Position numbers and translations under genes: made by a program
Notes under the pieces: model-generated
Databases searched by the model: none
What the model was told of the DNA's origin: nothing
The model's input: only the letters and a program-made list of their open reading frames with translations
NCBI RefSeq assembly: GCF_000236705.1
Contig: NC_016599.1
Location: forward strand, 3,038,001 to 3,102,000
Source of the DNA: Owenweeksia hongkongensis DSM 17368
GTDB lineage: Bacteria; Bacteroidota; Bacteroidia; Flavobacteriales; Schleiferiaceae
Reading direction: 5' to 3'
DNA: 64,000 bases
In this document: piece by piece, positions 36,704 to 46,583 of the stretch
How the letters are laid out: each line of letters begins with the position of its first letter
Position numbering within the stretch: position 1 is the first letter of the stretch

Positions 36704-37516
36704 ATGAAGTTGCTAACTCTTTTAATTCCTTTTTTCTTTTTACCCTTTAATGTTGCAGATGGCGGTGATGCTACCTTAGCTAGCGAGCAGCCTGCTTTAC
36801 GCGAGATTTCCAATAATGCTTTTAATAAAGGGGAATATCTAAAATATAGAATCCATTACGGTATCATTGATGCAGGTATCGCTGAACTTAGCGTAAAAGA
36901 TATCACTAGTAAAAACGGGCGACAGGTTTACCATATGGTAGGTAAGGGTAGAACTACTGGAATGGCGGAATGGTTTTTTAAAACCAGAGACATATATGAA
37001 ACCTATATTGATGCAAAGGCCATAGTACCATGGGAGTTTGTGAGAGATGTGGATGAAGGAGGATATAAAATTAAGCGTCATGTATTATTCGATCATGATG
37101 CCAATACCGCAAAAGATATTCTAGAGAAAAAGCCGAAGGACTATAATGTACCTGAAAATGTGCAGGATATTTTAAGTGCTTTTTATTATGCTCGCTGTGC
37201 TGAAACTGAAAATATGAAGCCAGGAGATATGTTGCCCATAGAGATCTTTATGGATCATGAGATTTTTCCTTTTCAACTTAAGTATCTAGGAACCGAAAGG
37301 ATGAAAACCGAATGGGGTTATATTGATTGTAAGAAATTAATTCCTGTAGTGCAAGAAGGGCGTGTGTTTAGAGAAGAAGAAGGTCTCACTCTATGGGTAA
37401 CCAATGATGCTAACAAGATTCCAATCCGGCTTGAGGCAAAGCTTGCTGTGGGTAGTATAAAGATGGATTTGATGGACTTTAGGAATATCCGAAATCCATT
37501 GCAGTTCAAAAAATAA
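36704..37516 (+). CDS. DUF3108 family exported protein
   Basis: A 270-residue protein with a signal peptide (1-18, ending FNVADGG). It matches the DUF3108 layout: the opening GEYLKYRIHYGIIDAGIAEL, a central YETYID and EFVRDVDEGGYKIKRH, and a C-terminal GGxMKMDL-like end. Proteins of this family are periplasmic beta-structured lipid-binding-like domains associated with outer-membrane biogenesis; the function is not established. It follows the small paralogs by about 60 bases in the same direction. Confidence 0.88.
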   Translation: MKLLTLLIPFFFLPFNVADGGDATLASEQPALREISNNAFNKGEYLKYRIHYGIIDAGIAELSVKDITSKNGRQVYHMVGKGRTTGMAEWFFKTRDIYETYIDAKAIVPWEFVRDVDEGGYKIKRHVLFDHDANTAKDILEKKPKDYNVPENVQDILSAFYYARCAETENMKPGDMLPIEIFMDHEIFPFQLKYLGTERMKTEWGYIDCKKLIPVVQEGRVFREEEGLTLWVTNDANKIPIRLEAKLAVGSIKMDLMDFRNIRNPLQFKK

Positions 37517-37552
37517 GATTCTTTAATTTGCCGCCCCTTAAAAGCACACGTT

Positions 37553-38530
37553 ATGGATATTAATGAAGAAATCAATCAGCGCATAGATTTACTTGCGAAA
37601 AAGTATCATGCCAGCGGGCAGGAATTAGTAGCCTACCTGGATGGCTTGCTGTACGCTGATTACAACACATATTGGGACTATATTCACCTCGATACACTTC
37701 TTAGTCTTCAAACTCCTAAAACGCAGTTTCCGGATGAGGAGATTTTCATCATGTATCATCAAATCACCGAGCTATATTTTAAGCTTTCTCTTCATGAAAT
37801 GAGGCAGCTTTCTGAAAAGGAAGATTTGACAGTTGATTTTTTTGAAGCCAGGCTAAAGCGCATCAATAGATACTTTAGCGCACTCACCCATTCTTTTGGA
37901 GTGATGGAGAAAGGGATGGATCGTGAGGACTTCTTGAAGTTTAGAATGTCACTCATTCCAGCAAGTGGATTTCAATCAGCACAATATCGCAAGATTGAAA
38001 TATGTGCTACTGATATGATTAATCTGGTAAATAAGGATTTGCGGGAGGAAATGCGGGTGAACGATGCTGGCATTGAGGAGATGTACGATAAAATTTACTG
38101 GAAATGGGGCGCGACAATTGATAAGACTGGCGAAAAAACTCTTACCCTGAGACAGTTTGAAAGGAAGTATACGGAGGAGCTTATTCGTTTAGCAAACAAT
38201 GCTAAAGGAGTAAATCTCTGGCAGCTTTATAAGCGATTTAAAGAAGAGGGAAAAAACCATGAAGGAATAGAGGAGCAACTAAAAGCCCTTGACCTTAATG
38301 TAAATGTAAATTGGCCTTTACAACATTACCGAACCTCTGTGGCTTATCTGGCCCAGCGTCCGCATGATGTAAGTAGCACCGGGGGAACCAACTGGCAAAA
38401 GTATTTGCCACCACGTTTTCAAAAACGAATTTTTTACCCTGAGCTTTGGACTGGTAAAGAGAAGGAAGAGTGGGGTAAAAAATGGGTAACGGACGTGCTT
38501 TCCGAATACGGTCCTAAGGCAAATAAATAG
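37553..38530 (+). CDS. Tryptophan 2,3-dioxygenase family protein
   Basis: A 325-residue heme dioxygenase-family protein. It has the YIHLDTLLSLQ and HQITELYFKLSLHEM helices of the family (with HEM corresponding to the HEL of characterised enzymes). A His in LQHYRTSVAYL (H258) aligns with the proximal heme ligand. The usual GTGGSSG loop is replaced by SSTGGTNW. Canonical enzymes open the indole ring of tryptophan to N-formylkynurenine. The divergence near the heme pocket means substrate specificity should not be assumed. A near-consensus TTAATTTG box followed by CCGCCCC lies about 22 bases upstream. No other kynurenine genes are nearby. Confidence 0.88.
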   Translation: MDINEEINQRIDLLAKKYHASGQELVAYLDGLLYADYNTYWDYIHLDTLLSLQTPKTQFPDEEIFIMYHQITELYFKLSLHEMRQLSEKEDLTVDFFEARLKRINRYFSALTHSFGVMEKGMDREDFLKFRMSLIPASGFQSAQYRKIEICATDMINLVNKDLREEMRVNDAGIEEMYDKIYWKWGATIDKTGEKTLTLRQFERKYTEELIRLANNAKGVNLWQLYKRFKEEGKNHEGIEEQLKALDLNVNVNWPLQHYRTSVAYLAQRPHDVSSTGGTNWQKYLPPRFQKRIFYPELWTGKEKEEWGKKWVTDVLSEYGPKANK

Positions 38531-38582
38531 TATCGAAGCTTTTAAGGATCTAACCCTCTGTTAATAAGAAAGTAAGAATTCA

Positions 38583-38590
38583 TACATTTG
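38583..38590 (+). promoter_or_regulatory. -7 promoter box (TACATTTG) of the M23 peptidase gene
   Basis: Exact TAnnTTTG match 36 bases upstream of the ATG. No -33 TTG at the usual distance. Confidence 0.5.
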
Positions 38591-38626
38591 CTCACTGTCA
38601 CACATTTGAATTAATTTTTTAGCACA

Positions 38627-39946
38627 TTGATGAAGAAGAAAATCACGCTGTTTGCCGTGCTTGTAGCCGTAATTGTCGCGGGTATATATTTCACTAAGTT
38701 TTATTTAAGTAAAGATCTTGCTGCTCGTCCACAAGATGTGGCTGTGGACACCACTGACGTAAAGGAATTAACCCCGATGGTTTATCGTTTTGGTCTTCCA
38801 GTTGATTCATTTGAAGTGCTAGAAGGTGTAGTGAAAAATGGTGAGAGTTTTGGTAACATTCTTTTGGCCAATGGAGTGGGGTACAGTGTTATCAATAAAA
38901 TTGCTACAGATTTTAAAGATGTTTTTGATGTAAGATGGTTGCGAAGTGGAAAGCCTTACTCACTTTTTTGCGAAAGCAATGACAGCAGTCGTGTTGCCAA
39001 ATACATGGTGTATCAGTCTTCAGCTGTGGAGTATTATGTATTCGATTTGCAGGATTCGGTAAATGTGTATTCTGGTAAAAAAGATGTGACCACAAAGGTG
39101 CATGAAGTATCTGGCGAAATTAATTCATCGCTTTATCAAACTCTCGTAGAGAAAGGAGCTTCAGTAGGAATTGCAATGAAATTGGCCGATGTATATGCCT
39201 GGAGTATTGACTTTTTTAGAATTCAAAAAGGGGATTATTTCAAAGTGATTTATGAAGAGAAATATATTGACGACACTGTGAATGTTGGTGTAGGGCGAAT
39301 TATCGCGGCTGATTTTAATCACGGAGGTACATCGTTTTATGCTTTTCATTTTGATCGTCCTGATGAAAATTACTCTGATTATTTTGATGAAAATGGAAAG
39401 ACTTTGAGAAAAGCCTTTTTGAAAGCACCTCTTGATTTTTATCGTATTTCCAGTCGCTATAATCCTAAGCGTTTTCATCCTGTGCAGAAGCGATGGAAAG
39501 CTCACTTAGGGACGGATTATGCTGCACCAACCGGGACCCCAATTATGGCTACAGCCGATGGTGAGGTGATTGCTGCGGCTTATACACGTGGTAACGGTAA
39601 CTACGTAAAAGTTCGTCATAACTCTACTTATACTACGCAGTACCTGCACATGAGTAAGTTTGCCAAAGGCACCAAGAAGGGTAGAATTGTAAAGCAAGGA
39701 GATATAATTGGTTACGTTGGTAGTACTGGTTTAGCCACTGGTCCTCACGTGTGTTACCGTTTTTGGAAAAACGGAAAGCAAGTAGATCCGTACAGTCAAA
39801 AGTTGCCAGAAGCAGATCCAATCAAGGAAAAGTACAAAGCCGATTACGAGGCCCAAATGACGGTATTAAAAGCACGTTTGGACAAATTACCTGTAGAAGG
39901 TGCCGAGACGGATCCCGAGATTCATTTGGCTTCAGTTGGTGGGTAG
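38627..39946 (+). CDS. M23-family metalloendopeptidase (peptidoglycan DD-endopeptidase type)
   Basis: A 439-residue protein with an N-terminal membrane anchor (about 5-25) and an OapA/LysM-like middle region. The M23 lysostaphin-type domain follows, with zinc motif H293-x3-D297 (HLGTD), then H341 in QYLHMS. The usual GPHLHxE motif reads GPHVCYRF, so the second His of HxH is C376. Cysteine can bind zinc, so activity is likely preserved; this form seems characteristic of Bacteroidota. It hydrolyses peptide crosslinks in the wall. It converges on recJ with 3 bases between the genes. Confidence 0.93.
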   Translation: MMKKKITLFAVLVAVIVAGIYFTKFYLSKDLAARPQDVAVDTTDVKELTPMVYRFGLPVDSFEVLEGVVKNGESFGNILLANGVGYSVINKIATDFKDVFDVRWLRSGKPYSLFCESNDSSRVAKYMVYQSSAVEYYVFDLQDSVNVYSGKKDVTTKVHEVSGEINSSLYQTLVEKGASVGIAMKLADVYAWSIDFFRIQKGDYFKVIYEEKYIDDTVNVGVGRIIAADFNHGGTSFYAFHFDRPDENYSDYFDENGKTLRKAFLKAPLDFYRISSRYNPKRFHPVQKRWKAHLGTDYAAPTGTPIMATADGEVIAAAYTRGNGNYVKVRHNSTYTTQYLHMSKFAKGTKKGRIVKQGDIIGYVGSTGLATGPHVCYRFWKNGKQVDPYSQKLPEADPIKEKYKADYEAQMTVLKARLDKLPVEGAETDPEIHLASVGG

Positions 39947-39949
39947 TTT

Positions 39950-41668
39950 CTAAAGCTCTTCTGTTAACTTAATATCTTTCAATCGTATTTGTAATGTAAC
40001 CTTTCCGTTGAAATGATTTTCTTCGATGTGGTAAGCTATGGATATTGGTTTTCCTGATTGGAGTAGAGGCAGCTTGTCGGCCATTCCAAACCCTATTCCT
40101 GTAAAACTTATTCCTGAAGAAGGGTCTTTGAGTACAACTCTTAAATGAGTGCCATCGCCACCAACTGGTTTGCTAAAGCCAGTATCCGAAAGATTGTCGG
40201 TTCTAAAAGTTGGCTGCATATTGGCAGGGCCAAAGGGTGCAAATTGCTTTAGCACATTATAAAACTTGTCGGTTAATTCTGGGAAAGTGACAGTGGCGTC
40301 AATTTCAATTTCTGGTGTACGTTGCTCCGGCTTTATGGTAGATTTTACCACTTCCTCAAACTTATCCTTAAACTCTTGAAACTTGTCTACAGGCAAAGTC
40401 ATTCCTGCAGCATACATGTGTCCTCCAAATTGCTCTAAAATGTCGCTACAACTATCCAAGGCATTGTATACATCAAAACCTTTTACCGAGCGGGCAGAGC
40501 CAGCAAGCACGCCTTTACTTTCAGTAAATACCACGGTGGGTCGATAGTAGTTTTCGATAAGGCGAGAAGCCACAATTCCGATAACTCCTTTGTGCCAATC
40601 CTTTTCAAAAACTACGGTGCTATATCGATCGGTTTCATCAAGGTCTTGTATCATTTTTAGGGCAGACTGAGTGATTGAACCATCTAATTCTTTACGTTCA
40701 TTATTATGATCATTTATAGTTTTAGAGAGCTCTTCGATCACAGCTGGATCTTCTCCAGTAAGAAGCTCTACGGCAAGGTGACCATGAGAAATTCTGCCTG
40801 CAGCATTTATTCTTGGCCCCAGCAAAAACACCACATCTGTGATGGTCATGGTAATGTCTTTTTTGCCTGCAAGGTCTTTTAGAAGAGCAATCCCTGGTCG
40901 GGGCTGCTCATTTATCAACTTAAGGCCATAAAAAGCTAATACACGATTTTCACCATTTATGGGAACAATGTCGGCACCTATGCTTATCGCTAAAAGGTCA
41001 AGCAGGCACGTCCATTCGGAATCGGGAAGTTCCCATTTTTTACAAAGGGCCTGTACTAATTTGAAGCCCACACCACAGCCGCTCAATTCATCAAAAGGAT
41101 AATTGCAGTCCTCTCGTTTGGGATCGAGAACAGCAACGGCCTCAGGTATTTTATCTCCCGGAAGATGATGATCACCAATTATGAAATCAATCCCTTTGGA
41201 GGAGGCATATTCTACTTTGTCAATGGCTTTTATCCCACAATCCAAGGCGATAATCAGGCTGATGTCATTGTCTGCTGCATAATCAATTCCAGCAGTAGAA
41301 ACGCCATAGCCTTCTTTATATCGATCGGGGATGTAAGTGTCTAAATGCGGGTAGTGATTTTTTAGAAAGGAATGAACTAAAGAAACAGCTGTGGTGCCAT
41401 CTACATCGTAATCTCCATAAATTAAAATACGCTCCTCATTCTTAATTGCTTTTTCGATACGCTCCACGGCTTTGTCCATATCCTTCATTAGAAAAGGATC
41501 ATGAAGAGAACTTAAGTTGGGGCGAAAAAAAACCTTGGCAGCGTCAAAATCATGAATATCGCGTTGTGCTAATAATCCACATAAGGTGGGATTTATACCT
41601 AATTGTTGTTGTAGGTTTTGAGTGGTTTTAGCGGAAGCTTTGGGTGCGTTCGTCCAACGATAGTTCAT
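39950..41668 (-). CDS. recJ: Single-strand-specific 5'-3' exonuclease RecJ
   Basis: A 572-residue DHH-family nuclease used in recombination and mismatch repair. Motifs: I GDYDVDGT (85-92) with metal ligands D86, D88 and D90, II LDCG, III DHHLPG (166-171), then the DHHA1 domain with GRISHG and GGHMYAAG. The C-terminal OB-fold (about 460-572) is present. Length is normal. It is downstream of the uspA terminator, with 92 bases between the genes. Confidence 0.96.
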   Translation of the reverse strand: MNYRWTNAPKASAKTTQNLQQQLGINPTLCGLLAQRDIHDFDAAKVFFRPNLSSLHDPFLMKDMDKAVERIEKAIKNEERILIYGDYDVDGTTAVSLVHSFLKNHYPHLDTYIPDRYKEGYGVSTAGIDYAADNDISLIIALDCGIKAIDKVEYASSKGIDFIIGDHHLPGDKIPEAVAVLDPKREDCNYPFDELSGCGVGFKLVQALCKKWELPDSEWTCLLDLLAISIGADIVPINGENRVLAFYGLKLINEQPRPGIALLKDLAGKKDITMTITDVVFLLGPRINAAGRISHGHLAVELLTGEDPAVIEELSKTINDHNNERKELDGSITQSALKMIQDLDETDRYSTVVFEKDWHKGVIGIVASRLIENYYRPTVVFTESKGVLAGSARSVKGFDVYNALDSCSDILEQFGGHMYAAGMTLPVDKFQEFKDKFEEVVKSTIKPEQRTPEIEIDATVTFPELTDKFYNVLKQFAPFGPANMQPTFRTDNLSDTGFSKPVGGDGTHLRVVLKDPSSGISFTGIGFGMADKLPLLQSGKPISIAYHIEENHFNGKVTLQIRLKDIKLTEEL

Positions 41669-41707
41669 GGTTGTGAATTTGCGAAACTCTAAGATAAGGG
41701 ATAAAAA

Positions 41708-41739
41708 AAGGAGAGACCAACAATTGTGAGTCTCTCCTT
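41708..41739 (-). terminator. Terminator of the maeB-uspA unit
   Basis: Ten-pair stem AAGGAGAGAC/GTCTCTCCTT with a 12-base loop. On the minus strand it is followed by T7. Confidence 0.87.
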
Positions 41740-41760
41740 AAGTCAAAAATATATTTGATT

Positions 41761-42567
41761 CTATTTTGGTTCGTGTAGAGCCAACATAGGAATATTAGTA
41801 TGGTAGGCAAGCTTTGAGGTAAGGCTGCTGCGGAATAGTCCTTCAAAGAAACCATAACGCTTGGTGATTGCTGTTACCATGTCTGCATTTTTACTCTGGC
41901 AATATTCCAAAATATCCTTGTCCAGATTATCTTTTTGAGCCAATACAGCATAGCTGTGAGGTACATCGCTAAGATGGGTTTCCAAAAAGTCACGGCTGCC
42001 TTCTTTTACGCCACGGTCATCCTGAAAATGCAGGATGTTAATTTTAGCTCCGTAAATATTTGCGAAGGCTTTTAACCTCAATAATGGACGTTCTTTTTTG
42101 CGAAGATCCATGTCGGTGGCTAGCACAATGTTTTTAATTTCCTTTACCTGAGAGTTTGGAGGAATTACTAAAACAGGAGTGTCAATGTTTTGAATAACAG
42201 AAGCCGCATTACTACCAATCAAAAGCTCTTCGATGCCGCTCGCGCCTTTGGTTCCAAGCACTACAATGTCAATATTATGTTTTTCACACAGCTCTTTACT
42301 CAGTCGGATAGGGTTGCCCAAGCTAACCTGCGTTTGAAAATCTACACCGGAAGAGGATAAAACTTTAGCCTCAAATTCTTGCATGTGCTTGTGTGCAATG
42401 TCTTTCATTTCATGAAGCAATGAAGTGGTCATGCTACGTTCAGAATAAGGCACGTCATAGGCATGAAAAGCTACAATGCTACCCTTGGTGCGTTTTGCAA
42501 TATCAATGGCAAACTCGGCTGCCAATTCAGCATTTTCGGAGAAATCGGTTGGGAATAATACTTTCAT
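41761..42567 (-). CDS. Universal stress protein with two tandem Usp domains
   Basis: A 268-residue protein made of two Usp (Rossmann-like) repeats, about 1-140 and 145-268. The first opens KVLFPTDFSENA and contains LGTKGASGIEELLIGSNAA, a G-2x-G-9x-G(S)-type nucleotide loop. The second opens IVLATDMDL and its loop is degenerate. Only 2 bases separate its ATG from the maeB stop upstream, so it is translated in an operon with malic enzyme, linking stress adaptation to carbon flux. Confidence 0.93.
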   Translation of the reverse strand: MKVLFPTDFSENAELAAEFAIDIAKRTKGSIVAFHAYDVPYSERSMTTSLLHEMKDIAHKHMQEFEAKVLSSSGVDFQTQVSLGNPIRLSKELCEKHNIDIVVLGTKGASGIEELLIGSNAASVIQNIDTPVLVIPPNSQVKEIKNIVLATDMDLRKKERPLLRLKAFANIYGAKINILHFQDDRGVKEGSRDFLETHLSDVPHSYAVLAQKDNLDKDILEYCQSKNADMVTAITKRYGFFEGLFRSSLTSKLAYHTNIPMLALHEPK

Positions 42568-42569
42568 TT

Positions 42570-44849
42570 TTACTTAGAAGATTTTGTTTTTCGCGTTTGT
42601 GCATCTACCGAAGCTAAGGTAATCATATTCACAATTTCGCGCACGCTACTTCCCATTTGTAAAATGTGTGCTGGCTTTCGTATTCCGATCAAAACGGGGC
42701 CTAAAGCTTCAGCGGCACCCTGTGATTGAAGCATTTTGTAAGCAATATTTCCTGCAGCAAGATTTGGGAAAATAAAAGTGTTTGGCTTGAATTTTACCAA
42801 ATCACTGAATGGAAAAGTTTCGTTGAGAAGTTCATTGTTCAAAGCAAAGTTGGCTTGCATTTCCCCATCCACAATTAGGTCTGGATGATCTCTTCTCAAA
42901 ATCGCAGTGGCCTTTTGCATTTTCACGGCCTCTGGCTGGTTTGAAGACCCAAAATTACTGTAAGACAGTAGAGCAATTTTAGGTTTTACATTTATCCTTT
43001 TTAAGATGGTGGCTGCTTCTAGTGTTATGTCCACAATTTCTTCGGCCGTTGGGTTTTCATTAATGGTGGTATCAGCAAAAAACATCGGTCCCTTTTTGGA
43101 AAGCATGATGTACATACCCGATACTTTTTTTGTATCAGCATCTGTTCCTATAAGTTCAAATAGAGGCTTCAATACCTCGGTATATTTTCGGGTTAAACCC
43201 GAAACAAAGGCATCAGCTTCCCCAGCTTCAAGCATTGCTGCACCAAAATAATTTCTATCTCTAACCTGTTTACGAGCATCAAAAAGTGTAACTCCTTTTC
43301 GCTTGCGCTTTTCAAATAGTAACTGAGCATATTTTTCTGAGAGGTCTGGACTATCAAATGTGTCAAGTATAGGAAGGTCTTCGATGCCTAGATTGTGCTC
43401 TTTTATCAATCTTTCTATAATCTCTCTCTTCCCTAGAAGTATTGGTTTCGCCAGATTTTCTTCCACCGCAATTTGAGCAGCTTTTAGCACTTTCAGGTTA
43501 TCACCTTCAGCAAGCACTACGCGCTGTGGTTTGCTGCGTGCTTTTTCTTGTGCTAAGCGAATAAATTTGTCATCACGACTCAGTCTGCTGATGAGTTCTT
43601 CTTTATAACTATCCCAATCTTCAATATGAATTCGAGCAACGCCACTGTCCATTGCGGCTTTGGCTACAGCTGGAGATACTTTGTATATAAGACGAGGGTC
43701 AAATGGTTTTGGAATGATATAATCTTTCCCAAACTGCATGTTATCCTGATTGTAGGCCATGTTTACTATTTCGGGAACAGGCTCTTTTGCTAACTCAGCA
43801 ATAGCATGAACAGCAGCCAATTTCATTTCCTCATTTATTTTCTTGGCACGAACGTCAAGAGCTCCTCTAAAGATAAAAGGGAAGCCAAGCACGTTATTCA
43901 CCTGATTAGGATTGTCAGATCGGCCGGTAGCCATTATGATATCCTTGCGTGCGGATGTTGCTTCTTTGTAGCTTATTTCTGGATCAGGGTTTGCTAAAGC
44001 AAAAACCACTGGGTTTTTAGCCATGGACTTTACCATCTTTTGGCTCACTACACCACCTTTAGAAAGCCCTACAAATACATCAGCATCCTTAATGGCGTCT
44101 TCTAAGGTTTCGAAATTGGTGTCTGCTATAAATTGTTTTTTCTCTTCCGTAAGATTTGTGCGCGATTTGCTAATAACTCCTTTGCTGTCGCACATTATAA
44201 GGTTTTCGGGCTTTACACCACAAGAAATATAAAGCTTTGCGCAACTGATGGCACTGGCTCCGGCTCCATTAAAAACTACGCGAACATCTTCGATGTTTTT
44301 ATCTACAAGCTCAAGTGAGTTGAGAAGTGCCGCAGCGGTAATAATAGCCGTTCCATGCTGGTCGTCATGCATTATGGGAATGTCCAATTGTTCCTTCAGC
44401 CTTTGCTCGATTTCAAAGCATTCTGGTGCACTGATGTCTTCAAGGTTTATTCCACCAAAAGTTGGCTCCAAAGCTTTTACCGTTTGTATAAAAAGTTCAG
44501 GGTCTTTTGCATTAAGCTCAAGATCGAAAACATCGATGTCTGCAAATATTTTGAAAAGAACGCCCTTGCCTTCCATTACGGGTTTACTGGCTTCCGGGCC
44601 AATATCTCCCAGACCTAAAACAGCGGTACCATTAGAAATTACTGCAACCAAGTTTCCTTTAGCAGTGTATTTAAACACATCGTCCTTATTGTTGCTAATG
44701 GCTAAGCAGGGATCTGCAACGCCAGGGGAGTAAGCTATGGAAAGGTCTCGCTGGCTATTACTTGGTTTAGTAGGAATCACCTCGATCTTTCCTGGGCGGC
44801 CTTCACTATGGTAGTCGAGTGCATCTTGCCTTTTGATTTTCTTGGGCAT
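42570..44849 (-). CDS. maeB: NADP-dependent malic enzyme with phosphate acetyltransferase-like C-terminal domain
   Basis: A 759-residue MaeB-type protein. The N-terminal half (about 1-425) oxidatively decarboxylates malate to pyruvate: [16 protein letters not shown], then a dinucleotide-binding VFNGAGASA and GLSKGGVV. The C-terminal half (about 430-750) resembles phosphate acetyltransferase but in this family acts as a regulatory acetyl-CoA-binding domain, not an enzyme. Length and layout match MaeB. It probably supplies NADPH. It is followed by uspA after 2 bases. Confidence 0.96.
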   Translation of the reverse strand: MPKKIKRQDALDYHSEGRPGKIEVIPTKPSNSQRDLSIAYSPGVADPCLAISNNKDDVFKYTAKGNLVAVISNGTAVLGLGDIGPEASKPVMEGKGVLFKIFADIDVFDLELNAKDPELFIQTVKALEPTFGGINLEDISAPECFEIEQRLKEQLDIPIMHDDQHGTAIITAAALLNSLELVDKNIEDVRVVFNGAGASAISCAKLYISCGVKPENLIMCDSKGVISKSRTNLTEEKKQFIADTNFETLEDAIKDADVFVGLSKGGVVSQKMVKSMAKNPVVFALANPDPEISYKEATSARKDIIMATGRSDNPNQVNNVLGFPFIFRGALDVRAKKINEEMKLAAVHAIAELAKEPVPEIVNMAYNQDNMQFGKDYIIPKPFDPRLIYKVSPAVAKAAMDSGVARIHIEDWDSYKEELISRLSRDDKFIRLAQEKARSKPQRVVLAEGDNLKVLKAAQIAVEENLAKPILLGKREIIERLIKEHNLGIEDLPILDTFDSPDLSEKYAQLLFEKRKRKGVTLFDARKQVRDRNYFGAAMLEAGEADAFVSGLTRKYTEVLKPLFELIGTDADTKKVSGMYIMLSKKGPMFFADTTINENPTAEEIVDITLEAATILKRINVKPKIALLSYSNFGSSNQPEAVKMQKATAILRRDHPDLIVDGEMQANFALNNELLNETFPFSDLVKFKPNTFIFPNLAAGNIAYKMLQSQGAAEALGPVLIGIRKPAHILQMGSSVREIVNMITLASVDAQTRKTKSSK

Positions 44850-44906
44850 GATTGTATATTTTTAGTAAAACTAAATTCTTAAAAAGAGGAAATGATTTGA
44901 AGATTC

Positions 44907-46112
44907 TTAATACAGAAAGTTGTTGAATGGAAAGCGAATAGCGTGCAATTCGGCTACCACTTCATAGATTCTGTGTTTAAGGTCTTCAATGTTTTCACGC
45001 TCAGTGGCGGAAATGAAAACAACATTTTTATCAGACTTTCCAAACCATGTGCGCTTCCAGTCATCCAAAGTATAATTGGCTTTGGTGGCAGGGCTCAGGT
45101 CATCTTCATCTTTTACCTCGTATGAGTATTGGTCAATTTTATTGAATACCATCATTACAGTTTTGTCAGCAATGTTGGGGTCAATATCCTTGATGGTATT
45201 ATTTACGGTTTCAATGTGCTCTTCAAAGTTTGGGTGGGAAATATCAACCACATGAATCAACACATCTGACTCACGAACCTCGTCAAGAGTAGATTTAAAA
45301 GATTCCACCAATTGAGTAGGAAGTTTTCTAATAAATCCTACGGTATCCGTAAGTAAGAAGGGGAGGTTTTCTAAAACTACTTTTCTAACTGTGGTATCTA
45401 AGGTTGCGAAGAGCTTATTCTCAGCAAATACCTCTGATTTGCTCAAAAGATTCATCAAAGTGGATTTGCCAACGTTGGTATATCCTACCAAAGCTACACG
45501 TATAAGCGAGCCCCGGTTTCCACGCTGAATAGCCATTTGTTTATCAATCTTCTTTAGCTTGTCTTTTAGCAAAGAGATTTTATCACGAATTATTCTTCGG
45601 TCAGTTTCAATTTCACGTTCACCAGGACCTTTCATACCAATACCCCCTTTTTGCTTACTAAGGTGTGTCCACATATTAGTAAGACGAGGCAGTAAATATT
45701 GATATTGGGCTAACTCAACTTGGGTACGTGCGTAAGAAGTAACAGCGCGTGATGCAAAAATATCAAGAATCAGGTTGGTTCTATCTAATACTTTACATTC
45801 AAATATCTTCTCAATGTTTTTCAACTGAGAAGGGGAAAGCTCATCATCAAAAATGGCGATGTCGATATTCTCAGACTTTACGAATGAGGCTATTTCTTCA
45901 ATCTTTCCAGAGCCCAACAGAGTTTTTGGATTTGGTTTATCCAGCTTCTGCCAAAAGCGTTTTACACAAATAGCTCCGGCCGTATCTGCCAAAAACTCCA
46001 GCTCATCCATATATTCACCGAGTTTTTCCTCAGGCTGAAACTGAGTGATCACCCCAATAAGGACAGCCTTTTCGGGTTCGGTGCTAAGGTTTTTCTTTTT
46101 TGATTCTATCAT
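44907..46112 (-). CDS. hflX: Ribosome-associated GTPase HflX
   Basis: A 401-residue GTPase with the HflX N-terminal domain (about 10-190, with LGSGKIEEI and the GPGEREIETDRR linker) and the G domain. G1 is GYTNVGKST (210-218), G2 is around DTT, G3 is DTVGFI and G4 is NKID. It splits or rescues stalled 70S ribosomes under stress. It starts 6 bases after the stop of the small membrane protein gene upstream, so it probably belongs to that operon. Confidence 0.96.
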   Translation of the reverse strand: MIESKKKNLSTEPEKAVLIGVITQFQPEEKLGEYMDELEFLADTAGAICVKRFWQKLDKPNPKTLLGSGKIEEIASFVKSENIDIAIFDDELSPSQLKNIEKIFECKVLDRTNLILDIFASRAVTSYARTQVELAQYQYLLPRLTNMWTHLSKQKGGIGMKGPGEREIETDRRIIRDKISLLKDKLKKIDKQMAIQRGNRGSLIRVALVGYTNVGKSTLMNLLSKSEVFAENKLFATLDTTVRKVVLENLPFLLTDTVGFIRKLPTQLVESFKSTLDEVRESDVLIHVVDISHPNFEEHIETVNNTIKDIDPNIADKTVMMVFNKIDQYSYEVKDEDDLSPATKANYTLDDWKRTWFGKSDKNVVFISATERENIEDLKHRIYEVVAELHAIRFPFNNFLY

Positions 46113-46118
46113 AGAAAT

Positions 46119-46553
46119 CTATGCGGGCCAAACGTTCCATGGGATTCTAACTAAAGCTAAAATTAAGGCGATAGCAAAGAAAATTGCCACGGTCTTAAAT
46201 TTTGCGGAAGACATTTCTTTACGCTTAGCTTTTGAATACCCAATTGTGATTAATACAATAGCAACAAGCATAGTCAGCGGATGTTCGACAGCATACAATC
46301 TATTTGTAGCATCACTCATGGTAGTTTCTGCTGTAAGTGCAGCTTTGCTCACAGGGCTAATAAAGTAAAGTACTAAGCCAAAAACGAATTGCAGATGCGC
46401 AAGAATGAGCGTAATAAGCGAAAGGCGTTTGTCAGCAGCCGTGTAAGCGCTGCCTTTAGACATTTTTATGGCAAAGATTATTATGGTAATAACCAGTGCA
46501 GCCATTAATAAATAAGGTAAAAAAGAATGGAGGTGTTTAAATCCTGTATACAT
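46119..46553 (-). CDS. Four-helix membrane protein, unknown function
   Basis: A 144-residue protein with four hydrophobic segments (about 8-26, 43-63, 85-105, 120-140). Histidines lie at the first helix (KHLHSF), before helix 3 and in AVEHPLTM, spaced like a small heme- or quinone-binding membrane protein, but no family is certain. The start is MYTGFKHLH. A Met 7 codons upstream is unlikely because a TAnnTTTG box (46572-46579) overlaps it. It lies just upstream of hflX. Confidence 0.78.
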   Translation of the reverse strand: MYTGFKHLHSFLPYLLMAALVITIIIFAIKMSKGSAYTAADKRLSLITLILAHLQFVFGLVLYFISPVSKAALTAETTMSDATNRLYAVEHPLTMLVAIVLITIGYSKAKRKEMSSAKFKTVAIFFAIALILALVRIPWNVWPA

Positions 46554-46571
46554 CAAAAGTAAATTTTGACG

Positions 46572-46579
46572 CAAATGTA
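46572..46579 (-). promoter_or_regulatory. -7 promoter box (TACATTTG) of the four-helix protein/hflX unit
   Basis: Minus-strand TACATTTGCG matches TAnnTTTGC and leaves a leader of about 12 bases before the ATG at 46553. It lies between this gene and the upstream PH-like gene. Confidence 0.5.
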
Positions 46580-46583
46580 CAGA

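Noticed and set aside
44248-44733. 161-codon open frame on the + strand, antisense to maeB
   Set aside because: It is a shadow of the strongly conserved malic enzyme gene; its composition is Ser/Ala/Pro-rich with no motif or promoter.
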